This document shows, in pieces, positions 24,105 through 35,600 of a DNA stretch of 64,000 nt. Made by a program: the position numbers and the translations under genes. Numbering within the stretch: the first letter of the stretch is position 1; the number at the start of each line of letters is the position of its first letter. The stretch comes from Microstegium vimineum (Eukaryota > Streptophyta > Magnoliopsida > Poales > Poaceae). Location: contig CM039133.1 of NCBI GenBank assembly GCA_022036555.1, positions 9,641,894-9,705,893 of the forward strand. Reading direction: 5' to 3'. Below the pieces are notes generated by a model that saw only the letters and a program-made list of their open reading frames with translations, had not been told where the DNA came from and ran no database searches.

Positions 24105-27100
24105 TTACTTTGAAGGATCTTCATTGTCATACAAGTCATTACAGCGTTCGCGCTGAATTCTCCTTTTCTGAGTCTTTGTCAAACCCTTAGGGCACCATTG
24201 AGGAAGCCTGGTTTTCCAAACAGGTTGGTGTTGTTTCTCACTACTTGCATCGGCACCTCTCCCGATGTTTGGATCTCTGGAGAATATTTCTTCATCGGGC
24301 ACTCTCGCATTGGCCCTCTCCTCAAGCTCCTCTTGATCAACACGCCTGCCAAGCCTGTTATGCGCGCTGAGCTTGCCCCCCAGTCGGTCATGTGCCGATT
24401 TCTTTTCTCTGAGTGGCCTAGCATACCTGGATGCTCGATCGTCAAAACAAGGTTTCTTTTCTGACCGATCGGTAGTGTAATATCCATTGCATTCAGGACA
24501 ATTATCGGCAGTAAGTAGCTTAATGCCTTCTTCCCAGCAGTGAACGAAGAAGGGACACTTCCAATGGTCCTTATGCCGAAGCCACTCTTGGTACTCTTCT
24601 TCTTCCTGTCGACGCCGCTCCTCTTGTGATTGCCGATAATCTTGTCGTGGTCGCCTATGCGTGATTACGACGCCATGAGATCTCTTGGCACTGTTATTTT
24701 CATCGGCAACTCTCTTGCCCTTTCTGCCATCGGCAAACCTCCTCTTGTCGCGCTTAGCTACTTGATGGTTAGGATCTACCGATGCATTCTTCCTGGCAGC
24801 TTCCGATGTCAGCACTTTAGTTTTTCCACTAGTTTCCACCATATTATTTGGAAACGGGTGCTGATCAATCTTCATTGGTTTCTGGACTTTAGAATTTTCA
24901 AATTTGATTCGTTCAGATTCAATTTCTGACTGCAACTGCTGCCTGAATACTTTGCAGTCATTGGTATTGTGCGAAGTCGCATTGTGCCACTTGCAATACC
25001 TGATTTTCCTGAGCTCTTCGGCCGATGGAATCACCTGGTTAGGCGCTAACTTGATTCGCCCTTCTCGAAGTAACAAGTCAAACATCCTATCGGCCTTGGT
25101 GATGTCAAAGGTGAACCTTTCAACTTCCTTCTGGCCAAATGGACAAGACACAGATTTCTTATCCTTCGCCCATTCGGCCGCACCGATGCTTAGCTCTTCA
25201 TCTGACCTGGAATCTTCTTCTTGCCCGATGAAGGTCACCTTCTTATTCCAAATCTTCCTGGGTTCAAAGGTTTTGATATCTTGATCAGCAATCCTTTGCA
25301 CCAGATGACTTAGGCTCTCAAATTCTTGAGACGCATACTTGTCTTTGATATGCGGCAGTAGTCCTTAGAAAGCCAAATCTGCCAGTTGTCGATCATCAAG
25401 TACCAGGCTGTAGCACTTGTTCTTTACGTCTCGCAGCCTCTGAACAAAGTTTTCCACCGATTCATCATTGCGTTGCCTCAGCTTAACTAAATCGGTAATC
25501 TTCTTCTCGTGTATGCCAGCGAAGAAGTATTTATGAAACTGCCTCTCTAGATCGGCCCATGTGATCACAGAGTTCGGAGGCAATGATATAAACCATGTGA
25601 ATGCCGATCCAGACAATGATGATGAGAACAATCTCACCCTTAATTCTTCTCTACTGGCAGCTTCTCCACACTGGATAATGAAGCGGTTAATGTGCTCCAT
25701 TGTTGATGTGTCATCTTGGCCGGAGAATTTAGTAAAATCAGGCACCTTGTACCGATTTGGGAGAGGAATTAATTCATATGCTGGAGGATACGGTGTCCAA
25801 TAAGAGTATGTATTAACCTTGGGTTTAATGCCGAATTGTTCCTTCATCACTTCGGCTATCTTATCGGTCCAATATGCATCCTGATGTTGCCGACTCATTG
25901 GATGGTTGTTGACTGGTGGAGTCGGCAGATGCGCCCCTTCAGGTCTTGGTAGGAGATGATGCGGAGTAGTTGTCACAGGCGCAGCACCAGTCATCTGGAC
26001 GTTATGCATCGGTTGATTTACCGATGGATAGTTTTGCACACTTACTTGGTTATGTTGTGTCAGCATATTCATCGGTTGCTGTACCGATGCCCCATTCTGA
26101 GTGTTTGCGGGACTTCCATACTGATACATCAGTACGCCAGGCTGTTGAACCGGCGGCTAACTAGCCCATCCAGGATTATAAATCATCGGCATGTGACTCA
26201 CAGATGGTTGATAGCTGACTGGCACCTGCTGCTCCTGCACCTTGGAGTAATCGACAAATTAGTTAACTTGAGGTGTTAATACTCCAGCTTGAGGATTTAC
26301 CAGTATAAACTGAATCCCGGTTGCTATGTTTTGCTGCATCGGTAAAGCAGTTGCCGATGGTGGCATCAGAGGTACTTTAGGAATCACCACCTGGAAGTCT
26401 TCCGACATCACTTGTACAGTTGGAGAAGACGTAGAGTAATGCATCGTAGGAATCATCGGCTGTGATTGCATTGCCGATGTCATGGAGCCCTTCCAAGCTG
26501 AACTGTCTCCCTGCACCAAATTGGAACCAGCAGATAGATTTGATGGCATACCGTAACCCCACCAGTTGACGGGAGCTGAATGATTCTGGATAGCAGGTCC
26601 CGACATTGCTGATGCCACTGGATCTGCACTAAGCTTGGTGACGCTTTCAGGACTTAGCCTTGGTGGTCTAGCCACATTGACAGACGAGTCCACGGGAGTG
26701 GAAGACGCCATTGGGGCTGCCGATGGGTTTATAGATGCCGATCCAGGTTGATGATACGCTGGACCAACATACTGAGGTGCATGTCCTTCTTTGAATGATT
26801 GCATGACAGCATTGTACACGGTATTGGATAGCACACTGGAGTGGCTAATTAATGCTTGATTTAAGATAGAATTAACCATCTCTTGTAACTTACCAGGATT
26901 GGCATCATACCTGACCTGCCGCGGCAACGGCGGATCTTGCTTCTGGATGGCTTCGCCGCTCCTGCTTAGGCTGAAGGACTTCAGATACAATTGCTTGTAC
27001 TCCTCCATAGCCCGCTCCATAGCCAGCCTCTGATCACCTTTTAGATCGGCCTCGGAGACTTCGATGGTGTTCCTCTGGTTAACGTCGGAGTTATCACCCA

Positions 27101-27176
27101 TGATAGATGTATAATTGGTCCCACCGGGTGTGCCAAAAGAGGTGTTGACACAAAAAGCGTCAGGATTTGCGAACAC
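24105..27176 (-). pseudogene. Tat-element gag, with stop codons
   Basis: Three consecutive segments in one direction: 27176-26259 (N-terminal, Gln/Ser/Pro-rich), 26129-25365 (core gag with DKIAEVMKEQFGIKPK, FTKFSGQDDTSTMEHINRF and FHKYFFAGIHEKKITDLV) and 25301-24105 (C-terminal, basic and charged, with a CKWHNATSHNTNDC zinc-type motif and a second Cys cluster). They are separated by stops near 26259, 26158 and 25365. The product would be the structural protein that packages element RNA. The multiple stops show this copy is not functional by itself. Confidence 0.85.
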
Positions 27177-27436
27177 CTCGGGCTATTACCCGAATTCGAT
27201 TTCCGAGGGTGTGCCAGTCGATTTGACCAGTTAATCGACAAGGACGATAACTAGAACAAGATCCAATCAAGACAACGGCGATACGCCCGGATGTCAAGAC
27301 TCAGACTTGATCAGGATAACTAGAGCAGAGCTGAACGAGATAACAGCGATGCGCCCGGATGTCAAAGCTCAGATTACTCCCACGCGGAACTTGCAAAGGT
27401 TTGACGGAGATCAAGGTGATACAACCCGTCGAAGCT

Positions 27437-28130
27437 TGAAGAACTCGTAGATAAACTAAGACTAATGCAATAAAAGGGTAAATTGCGGTAAAAGTAATAA
27501 GAGTAATTGATTTGTTTGATAGATTGATCGTTTTTTTTCTCACGGCCCCTAGGTACATATTTATACTCTAGCAATAGGAGTTGTAAACAAACACGACTCG
27601 TACCTTTCCAAAACAAACTCCTACTTTAAAGGAAACAACTGACTCGCACAGGAGTCGGACCCAAATAACAATATTATTTTCCTAAACAAATACCTTTATT
27701 TTTAAGGAAACAAAACGACTCGTGCAAGAGTCGAACTCAAACTGACATAACAATACTGGTATAAAAATCACCAGTTTCCTTATCCATCTCCTTCACAATG
27801 AAACTTTCCACCGGCAGACTCCTTCAATCCGCAGCTTCCTTCTATCGCTATCGGTAGCCTTCCGCTGACGTCAACCGCCACGTTACCCTGTGTCCATCGG
27901 CACTCCATGCCCATCGGCATCGGCAATACTTCCCAATCGGCAACCTTCACTTCCATCGGTAACATCCTTATCAGCAATATCCCTATCGGCAAGAAACGTC
28001 CAGCTTCCATCGGTAACAAACTTGTCCTTTTTCGCAGCATTTACCTTCATCGGTAATATTGACCGATGACTTCCCGATGCCGATGGCAAGTCTTAGCTCA
28101 TTTGACACATGCCAAAAAACGGTGTCAACA
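27437..28130 (-). repeat. LTR copy 2 (complete) of the Tat element
   Basis: This 694-bp LTR is about 99.4% identical by eye to 15727-16419. It acts as the 5' LTR of the full internal region to its left and as the 3' LTR of the deleted copy to its right. Confidence 0.85.
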
Positions 28131-28837
28131 CATGCCCCCCAATTTCGGAGTGTAAAATATTTTACGTGCCGAAATTTTCTACTGTAACTATTCCCTCCAA
28201 GATAACTGCATGACTTCCTCGATTACCGCGCGTAAAAATCACAATTTATTAACAAAATTCCGCGACTGCAGTACGAACAGTTGTAAGTCCAGTCATATCT
28301 CCTTGATTGCGGTGCATACCTCTTTACATTCCTGCTCAGTGTGAAGAAAATTCCAAAATACCCCTGACCAGGCTTATAAAAGTCACCATCATCTAATCTG
28401 TTTTTACCCTGAGCCTACTTTTACTTTTACCTGCCCTCGTCTTCAACCTCGGCGGCGACTCCGGCGGTGACTCCGAAGAACAGCTCCTTTAAGCAGAGAA
28501 CAAATCGCAAAGATCCCCCCAGCTCCAATGGTGATCCAGTTCGACATCCCCAAGGTAAATCTGCTTCCTCCTCATTTTACCTTCCGCAAGTTAGTAATCC
28601 CCATTGAGCAATCCAATTTCAACTGCCTAGGCCCAATGGGAAATCCTGACCCCACCAATCTGATTAATGCCGAGACCAACCGCATCCCTTTCAGATTCGA
28701 GTGCTTTAGCCTAGGGTTATGGAAAGATGCCTTCCGTTCATGGCCTAGACCTACCAAGGGATGGAAGAACTAGCATCTTAGAGTAATTAGAACATAGCAA
28801 GTTTACTGGTCAGAGCGTAACCTAGATCAGTGCATCA
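28131..28837. repeat. Duplicated internal fragment of the Tat element
   Basis: The fragment repeats 16420-17216: the LTR-adjacent internal DNA plus the start of the accessory gene. An ~84-bp stretch of intron 1/exon 2 start (equivalent to about 16881-16964) is missing. It ends abruptly at 28837, where partial LTR sequence begins. It is what remains of a second, almost entirely deleted, internal region. Confidence 0.8.
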
Positions 28838-29045
28838 GGCAATACTTCCCAATCGGCAACTTTCACTTCCATAGGTAACATCCTTATCAGCAATATCCCT
28901 ATCGGCAAGAAACGTCCAGCTTCCATCGGCAACAAACTTGTCCTTTTCGCAGCATTTATCTTCATCGGTAATATTGACCGATGACTTCCCGATGCCGATG
29001 GCAAGTCTTAGCTCATTTGACACATGCCGAAAAACGGTGTCAACA
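28838..29045 (-). repeat. LTR copy 3 (partial) of the Tat element
   Basis: Matches positions 16211-16419 of the left LTR, including its terminal ..GTGTCAACA. The other ~485 bp of this LTR are absent. Immediately right of it the chromovirus ORF resumes (29046). Confidence 0.85.
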
Positions 29046-29562
29046 AAAGTCTGATGTGAAGTACATGTGCTACGAGAACAAGCACTTCCAGGACCCCTCT
29101 TACTGGAAGTGTACCCTCTACATCTGCATCCAGAAGGACGTCACTCAGTCGTGGCAAGTGGAGGCCGTCTATGAGCCCAAGATAAGTTGTGCCAGCATGA
29201 TGGAGTGCATGGAGGATGCAGCTCGCATGGCCTTCTTTGATCTTCGTGCTCATCGTCGTAACCGCATGATGGAGGATAAGTACCGACACCTACCCTTCGA
29301 GACCCGTGAGGGTTGGTCCATGTTCGAGGCTAGAGATGGGCATGACGACGTCACCTAGGTGATGATCGATTTTTCTCATGAGTTGATGCAGCAGGTCGAG
29401 GTGTTGACTGATGAGCTAGGTGGTCAGCGCAAGCTACTCAAGAGAGCTCATGCAGAGAATGATGAGCTCAAAGGACGCCTAAAGATGCCCAAGTTCCATC
29501 AGAAGCTTTTCCCAGTTTTCCTCCCATAGGTCGAGTACCACCCCGATGTAATAAAACGCTAG

Positions 29563-30212
29563 CAGCGAGAGTTGAGTCGAGTCGAGTCTTGTCGTCTCAT
29601 GTGAACTTGGTTTTGCTTAATGGTTTGTTATTATGCTTATGAGTGATTTGAAGTTTTTTTATGAGTGTTGGAACATTGTGAGCCTGTCCACAAGTTCCTT
29701 AGTTAAGAACAAGTAAGTTTGAATTAAATAAAATTGCTAGCGGGTGGGTTATCCTGTTTTTCTATCTTGCTGTTTTCTAGAGCAGTCAGTACTCTTTTGG
29801 TTATATCTCAAAGTTGGTTCGTCCAATGATCATGAAATTTTTATGGAAACAACTATACTTCAATACCTTTCCAATGGATCTTGAATTAAGTTCATATCTG
29901 TTCTGGTTTGGGAGATATGACAGTTACAAGATAAGGCTTCTGCACAGTCTGGAACTCAGGAACAGTTTTGTTAACTTTCTGTTTTCACCTATTTTTGCCT
30001 CTGAATCTGAAAAAGTGAGAATTATGAAAGTTGTAGAAAATTTCATAAGCTTTCTTACCATGTAACTTTCACATTTGTTTGACATCTGTAACGTGAGATA
30101 TTCCTGATTTACAGTACCGCTTGCAACGTTCAGATTTTCGAAAGTCATGCTTAGTCACTTCTTTCGATGATCAAATATATCTAAAGGTCATTCGATGTGT
30201 TTTGGATAACAG
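29563..30212 (+). other. Untranslated stretch between the extra ORF and gag of the chromovirus
   Basis: AT-rich DNA with no convincing coding frame. It separates the upstream ORF from the gag ATG at 30213. A splice acceptor-like ..ataacag at 30205-30212 directly precedes the gag ATG, so gag may be expressed from a spliced RNA; this is inference. Confidence 0.4.
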
Positions 30213-32613
30213 ATGGCCGCAAGAGGAGGTAGAGGCAGAGGCCGTGGCAGGGGTGCACCACCACCACCGCCACCACCACCAGCACCCCCACCCCCCCCCC
30301 CCCCCCCCCCCCCATGACTATTGAGCAATTCATGGGAGTGCAGGCGCAATTGATGCAGACAATGATGCAACACCTTCAAAATCAACCTGCACCACCACCA
30401 CCGCCACCACCACCTGTCCAGCCTCGGGACAAACGTGGAGAGTTCATGAAAGGTCACCCTCCGGTGTTCACCCATGCTTCTGAAGGAATACGAGGTTGCT
30501 ACGCTAGCCGGAAAACAAAACTTTTCGACCTCATAAACCAGGATCTACTGCTAGTTACAGGTTACGGGATTACCACTAGACGCGCAGGTGCAGCGGAAGA
30601 TGACTTGATGTAGTCGTGCGCGTCGCAGCAGGCAGTGCAGTTGCGTGGTCGTCCGTCTCAACGTCCCCTTCGCGCGGTTCGTCCTTGTGCTCCAGATGCA
30701 GCACCTCCGAGGAATCCCACACGTGCAGGGAGGAAGCGTTGCGCCTCCGGATTGCTAGGTCTGCGAGGAGCAAAAGGTGCGAGCGTGGGGAGGCGACGGC
30801 GGCTGCCAAAAAGGCATGGATCAATTCGCCCCGCGCCCACCCCTTGCTTATATAGGCGTCCTGACGAGCTCCCACGGTGGAGGCCCATTAGTAACCCTAA
30901 ACCTAGTCTAATTCGGGTCCAACCCGAATTAGGCTTCCAGCCCCTTAAGCGTGCGACCCTATGGGCTCACGCATACATAGACATGGCCCAAGTACTCTTA
31001 CTCGACCAATAGTTGATAGCGGCCTCTAGCAAGGCGTGTCAACTCCTATGCATACGCTATGATCATATCAGACGAACCACTATGACTATGTACAAGTTAT
31101 TCCCTTTGCCACTCGATATATGGTTCAACTCGTGGGTTAACACTTAACCCAAGCACGGCCATGCATTTGTTGATCCAATCACATGAGTGATCCAGTGATA
31201 TCTCTCTCACGAAGAAAGGGGCAAATTCCATCTTGATTGTCTATGTCTCATAGCATGTTTCCCGACCACCCAAGGACCACCTTTATGACTACCCAATAAC
31301 GGAGTAGCGTTTGATAGTCTCTAAGTAGATCGTTTCACATCTTGAGTACATACCACAATCTCAGGTCTAAGGACATAACGTACATGACATGAATAGAGAC
31401 TTTCTCTTGTTGGGTCAGTCCAGCCTACATGTCTCACATGTGCCCACATTATTAATTTGACATCTCTATGTCTATGACTTGTGAAACATAGCCATCAACT
31501 AATACATGTGCTGGTCTAATATTCAAGTGTGCTCTTACAAGAATGTCGACCAGGGACTACTATTAGAATAACCATTCAGGTAATTGAGTTCCACAAACAA
31601 TTCACATAATTGTCAATCAATACTGGTTGTCTATAATGGATATTCAAAGAACACTTTATTAATCATGGATACAATCGGAATATAATCATCTACATGATTA
31701 GCTCTAGGGCATATTCCCAACAGCTTCTGAACCACTGGAGGCAGATGACTGGTTGAGAGCTGTGGAGAAGCAGCTGAATATCGCCCAATGCAATGAGCGT
31801 GAGAAGGTGCTCTACGCATCTGGCCAGCTGCAGGGTGCTGCTCAAGATTGGTGGGACTCGTACATGTATGGACGTCCCAACAACGCACCAGAGGTATCTT
31901 GGCAGGAGTTCACCGATAGCTTCAGGTCCTACCATATTCCTGAAGGCATAGTGGAGCTCAAGCAGGAGGAATTCAGAGCTCTGAGACAAGGGTCCATGAC
32001 TGTGGCGGAGTATCGTGAAAAATTTGCTCAGTTGTCCCGATATGCTCCTCATGAGGTTGCCAAAAACGCTGACAAGCAGCGCTGCTTTCTGAAGGGTCTC
32101 TATGATGGTTTGTAGTTGCAACTGATGTCCAATCTCTACCCTAACTACCAAGCCCTTGTGAACCGCGCTATTGTTATTGACAACAAGCGCAAGGAGATGG
32201 AAGCCAAGAATAGGAGGCTTCAGGGACCAGCTTCAGGAAGCAACACCCGCCAGCGACCCAACCCCCCACAGAACTTCCAGCAGAGGTACCAGGGTTCGAA
32301 CAACCAGTGGAACCGTGGTCAGTTCCCGCGGCGCAGTCAGTTCCCGCAGCGTCCACAGAACCAACAGCAGACTGTGTCGCAGGCGCCACGTCAGGGGAAC
32401 CCCAATGCCACCCCAATGAAGAATAGTGCTCCTAACACCCCCAATAGGTGCTTCCGATGCAACAAGGAGGGGCACCTGTCCTACAACTATCCAGAAAAGC
32501 CGAACCCACCGACCCAGAACAACCAACAGAGGGCAAGGCAACAGCCTCTGGCCAACAGTGGAAAGGTGAACCACTGTCGGCAGATTCTGCTCAGGAGGAT
32601 CCTGAAGTTATGA
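30213..32613 (+). pseudogene. Chromovirus gag, interrupted by a solo LTR
   Basis: It starts MAARGGRGRGRGRGAPPPP, followed by a proline-rich stretch. A run of 23 C (30291-30313) breaks the frame; it resumes as MTIEQFMGVQAQLMQ. The frame ends at ..PPVFTHAS, where the Copia-type solo LTR (30481-31722) is inserted, and continues at 31728 with PLEADDWLRAVEKQL. The capsid-like region (AAQDWWDSY, SWQEFTDSFRSY, FAQLSRYAP) is followed by TAG at 32113-32115, then a Gln/Asn/Arg-rich nucleocapsid with the zinc knuckle CFRCNKEGHLSYNY, in which the last Cys of the CCHC motif is Tyr. Homology to Gypsy gag is clear; the copy is dead. Confidence 0.88.
30481..31722 (-). mobile_element. Copia-type solo LTR inside gag
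   Basis: The 1,242-bp insert begins TGAAGGAATACG and ends TATTCCCAACA on the + strand, with the perfect 5-bp duplication gcttc at 30476-30480 and 31723-31727. Read on the minus strand it starts TGTTGGGAATATGCCC, an LTR start I know from cereal Copia families. Removing it and one gcttc restores the reading frame register of gag. No internal domains are present. Confidence 0.88.
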
Positions 32614-32615
32614 TG

Positions 32616-35600
32616 GGTACGTTCAGTAACAACTCTATCCCCACTACTGTACTTTTTTATTCTGGAGCTTCGCACTCTTTCATTTCTCAAGCTTTCACTA
32701 GAGTGCATGATATTTCATTACGTACCATGAAAACCCCATAATAGTAAACTCACCGGGAGGGACTTTGTCTGCAAATTACTATAGTCCTTCAGCTAGTGTG
32801 CTTCTAAGGGGGGTAGCCTTTGAGGTTGAACCCATTATGCTGAGGACAGCTGGTATTGACCTTATTCTGGGAATGGATTGGATGATGAAGCATAAGGACG
32901 TTGTTCAGTGCAAAGAGAAGGTGGTCGTCTTGACCACACCTAAAGGGGACAGAATCAATGTGGAAGTTGTTTTGAAAGCTCCTCAGACGGCTACTGTGAA
33001 TCAACTAGATGATGATGATCATGAACATGAATCAGTTGTTGATGAGTTCCCAAATGTTTTCCCCGATGACTTGCTAGGTATGCCACCCGACCGCAACATT
33101 GAATTTCTTATTGAGCTTTTGCCTGGTACTGCACCTATTGCTAAGCGTCCATATAGGATGGGGGTTAATGAGTTAGAAGAACTTAAGAAACAGTTGCAGG
33201 AGTTACAAGAGAAGGGTTTCATAGTCCTAGCTCTTCACCTTGGGGAGCTCCGGTGATCTTTGTTGACAAGAAGGATGGTACACAACGGATGTGTGTGGAT
33301 TACTGTTCGCTCAATGAGTTAACTATCAAGAACAAGTACCCTCTACTAAGGATTGATGACCTGTTTGACCATTTGAAGGGAGCTTGTGTGTTCTCAAAGG
33401 TTGATCTTCGATCGGGATATCACCAATTGAAGATACGTGCCTCTGACATACCTAAGACTGTTTTTACTACAAGGTATGGGCTATATGAGTACACTGTTAT
33501 GTCATTTGGGCTAACCAATGCACCTGCCTACTTCATGTACTTGATGAATAAGGTGTTCATGGAGTTTCTTGACAAGTTTTTGGTAGTGTTCATTGATGAC
33601 ATTCTAGTCTACTCCAAGAATGAGGAAGAACATGCAGAACATCTCAGGTTGGTCTTGCAGAAGCTTAGAGAACACTAGTTGTATGCAAAAAGGAGAAAGT
33701 GTGAGTTTTGGTTGAATGAAGTGTCCTTCCTAGGTCATGTTTTATCCAATGGAGGAATAGCAGTGGATCCATGTAAGGTAACAGATGTGTTGAATTGGAA
33801 CCCACCTACCAGTGTGACTGAGATTCGTAGTTTCCTTGGACTGGCTGGTTACTACCGGAGGTTCATTGAAGGTTTCTCCAAGCTTGCTAAACCCATGACT
33901 GCATTGTTGGAGAAGAATGCCAAGTTTGTATGGTCCGAGAAGTGTCAGACTAACTTTGAAGAATTGAAGAAGCGGTTGACCACGGCGCCAGTGTTGATTT
34001 TGCCAGATCTGAACAAGAGCTTCTCCATATATTGTGATGCATCGCGTCTGGGTCTTGGATGTGTGCTTATGCAAGAAGGCAGAGTTGTTGGTTATGCATC
34101 AAGGCAGTTAAGGAAGCATGAGTTGAATTATCCTACACATGACTTGGAGTTAGCAGCTGTGGTACATGCACTGAAGATCTGGAGACACTACTTGGTCGGT
34201 CACAAGAGTGATATTTACACGGATCACAAGAGTTTGAAGTACATATTCACCCAGACAGATCTGAACTTGAGGCAACGCCGTTGGTTGGAATTGGTCAAGG
34301 ACTATGACTTGGAGGTACATTATCACCCTGGAAAGGCAAATGTTGTGGCAGATGCCCTCAGTAGGAAAAGTTATGCCAATGAGGTACACCTGGAGATACA
34401 GTCCAAAGAGTTGTGTGCCTAGTTAGCGCATCTCAACTTAGGTTTTGTTATTAATGCTATGGAGTTAGTTTTGGAACCTACCCTGGAACAGGAGATACGC
34501 AAGGGTCAGTTGGAAGATGAGAAACTGAAAGAGATTGCCGAGAATATTGTGATTGGCAAGGCACCAGGTTTCAGTCTGGATGATAATGGTACTCTTTGGT
34601 TTGGTAAGAGGTTATGTGTACCTAGAGTGAAGGAGATCCGTGAGACAATTCTGCAAGAGGCTCATTATTCAGCTTATTCTATACACCCCGGAAGTACCAA
34701 AATGTATCTGGACTTGAAGGAGAAGTATTGGTGGTATGGATTAAAGAGAGATGTTGCAGAGTATGTGGCACTGTGTGATACCTGTCAGAGGGTTAAGGCA
34801 GAGCACCAGAGACCGGCAGGATTGTTGCAGCCGATGAAAATTCCAGAGTGGAAATGGGAAGAAGTTGGTATGGACTTTAAAGTGGGTTTGCCTCGCACCT
34901 AAAGTGGTTATGATTCGATATGGGTAATTGTGGATCGGTTGACAAAAGTTGGTCACTTCTTGCCAGTCAGGACCACCTACACCGGAGCAAGGTTAGCAGA
35001 GTTATACATGGAAAAGATAGTCTGTATGCATGGTGTTCCTAAGAAGATTGTTTCTGATAGAGGTACTCAGTTCACATCCCACTTCTGGCAGATGATTCAT
35101 AGGTCCCTTGGAACCAAGCTGAATTTCAGTACAACCTATCACCCGCAGACAGATGGTCAGACAGAAAGAACCAATCAGATACTAGAAGATATGTTGAGAT
35201 CTTGTGCACTGCAAAATGTTACTAGTTGGGATAAGTGTTTGCCATATGCTGAGTTCTCTTATAACAACAGTTACCAGAAGAGTCTCAAGATGGCACCATT
35301 TGAGGCTTTGTATGGAAGGAAGTGCAGAACCCCGTTGTTCTGGAATCAGACAGGAGAAAGTCAAGTGTTTGGACCTGATGTGTTGAAGGGTGCAGAGGAA
35401 CAGGTGCGAACAATAAGAGAAAACTTGAAAGTTGCACAGTCCCGACAAAAGAGTTATGCTGACACCCGCAGAAGAGATTTGGCTTTCAAAGTAGGTGACT
35501 ACGTCAATCTAAAGGTGTCACCTATGAGAAGCGTAAAGAGGTTCAATATGAAGGGTAAGTTAGCACCTAGATACGTTGGTCCCTTCAAGATAGTGGAGCG

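Larger units (their letters stand above)
15727..29045 (-). mobile_element. Tat-lineage Ty3/Gypsy retrotransposon with three LTR copies
   Basis: On the minus strand the order is partial LTR (29045-28838), a 707-bp fragment of internal 3' DNA (28837-28131), complete LTR (28130-27437), gag, protease, RT, RNase H plus a second archaeal-type RNase H, integrase, an accessory gene on the opposite strand (16817-20070) and the last LTR (16419-15727). Two RNase H domains and an extra gene between integrase and the 3' LTR are typical of the Tat/Ogre/Retand group. The two complete LTRs (693 and 694 bp) differ at only about four positions, so insertion or LTR exchange is recent. LTR ends are TG..CA on the minus strand. 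The exact left edge is ambiguous within 15721-15727 and no clean TSD was found. Confidence 0.85.
15547..29562 (+). pseudogene. Extra ORF upstream of gag, histone-H3-tail-like N-terminus, split by nested element
   Basis: The first part (15547-15726, about 60 aa) begins MARNKQTAPKST and is followed by a Pro/Glu/Ser-rich low-complexity stretch. A 13.3-kb element interrupts it, and the same ORF seems to resume at 29046 (KSDVKYMCYENKHFQDP..), giving a ~100-aa folded-looking region up to TAG at 29356-29358. Reading on in frame gives a Leu/Glu/Lys-rich, coiled-coil-like segment, a second TAG (29527-29529) and a final stop at 29560-29562. Residues 1-11 after Met match the canonical H3 tail ARTKQTARKST at 9 of 11 positions, with K4, K9 and S10 kept. 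It lies between the primer site and gag (ATG 30213). The function is unknown; I do not recognise the middle domain. Joining across the insertion is inferred. Confidence 0.65.

Noticed and set aside
31021..31700. Possible extra gene or regulatory RNA in the AT-balanced part of the Copia-type LTR
   Set aside because: It is within exact LTR boundaries with a perfect TSD and shows no coding potential.
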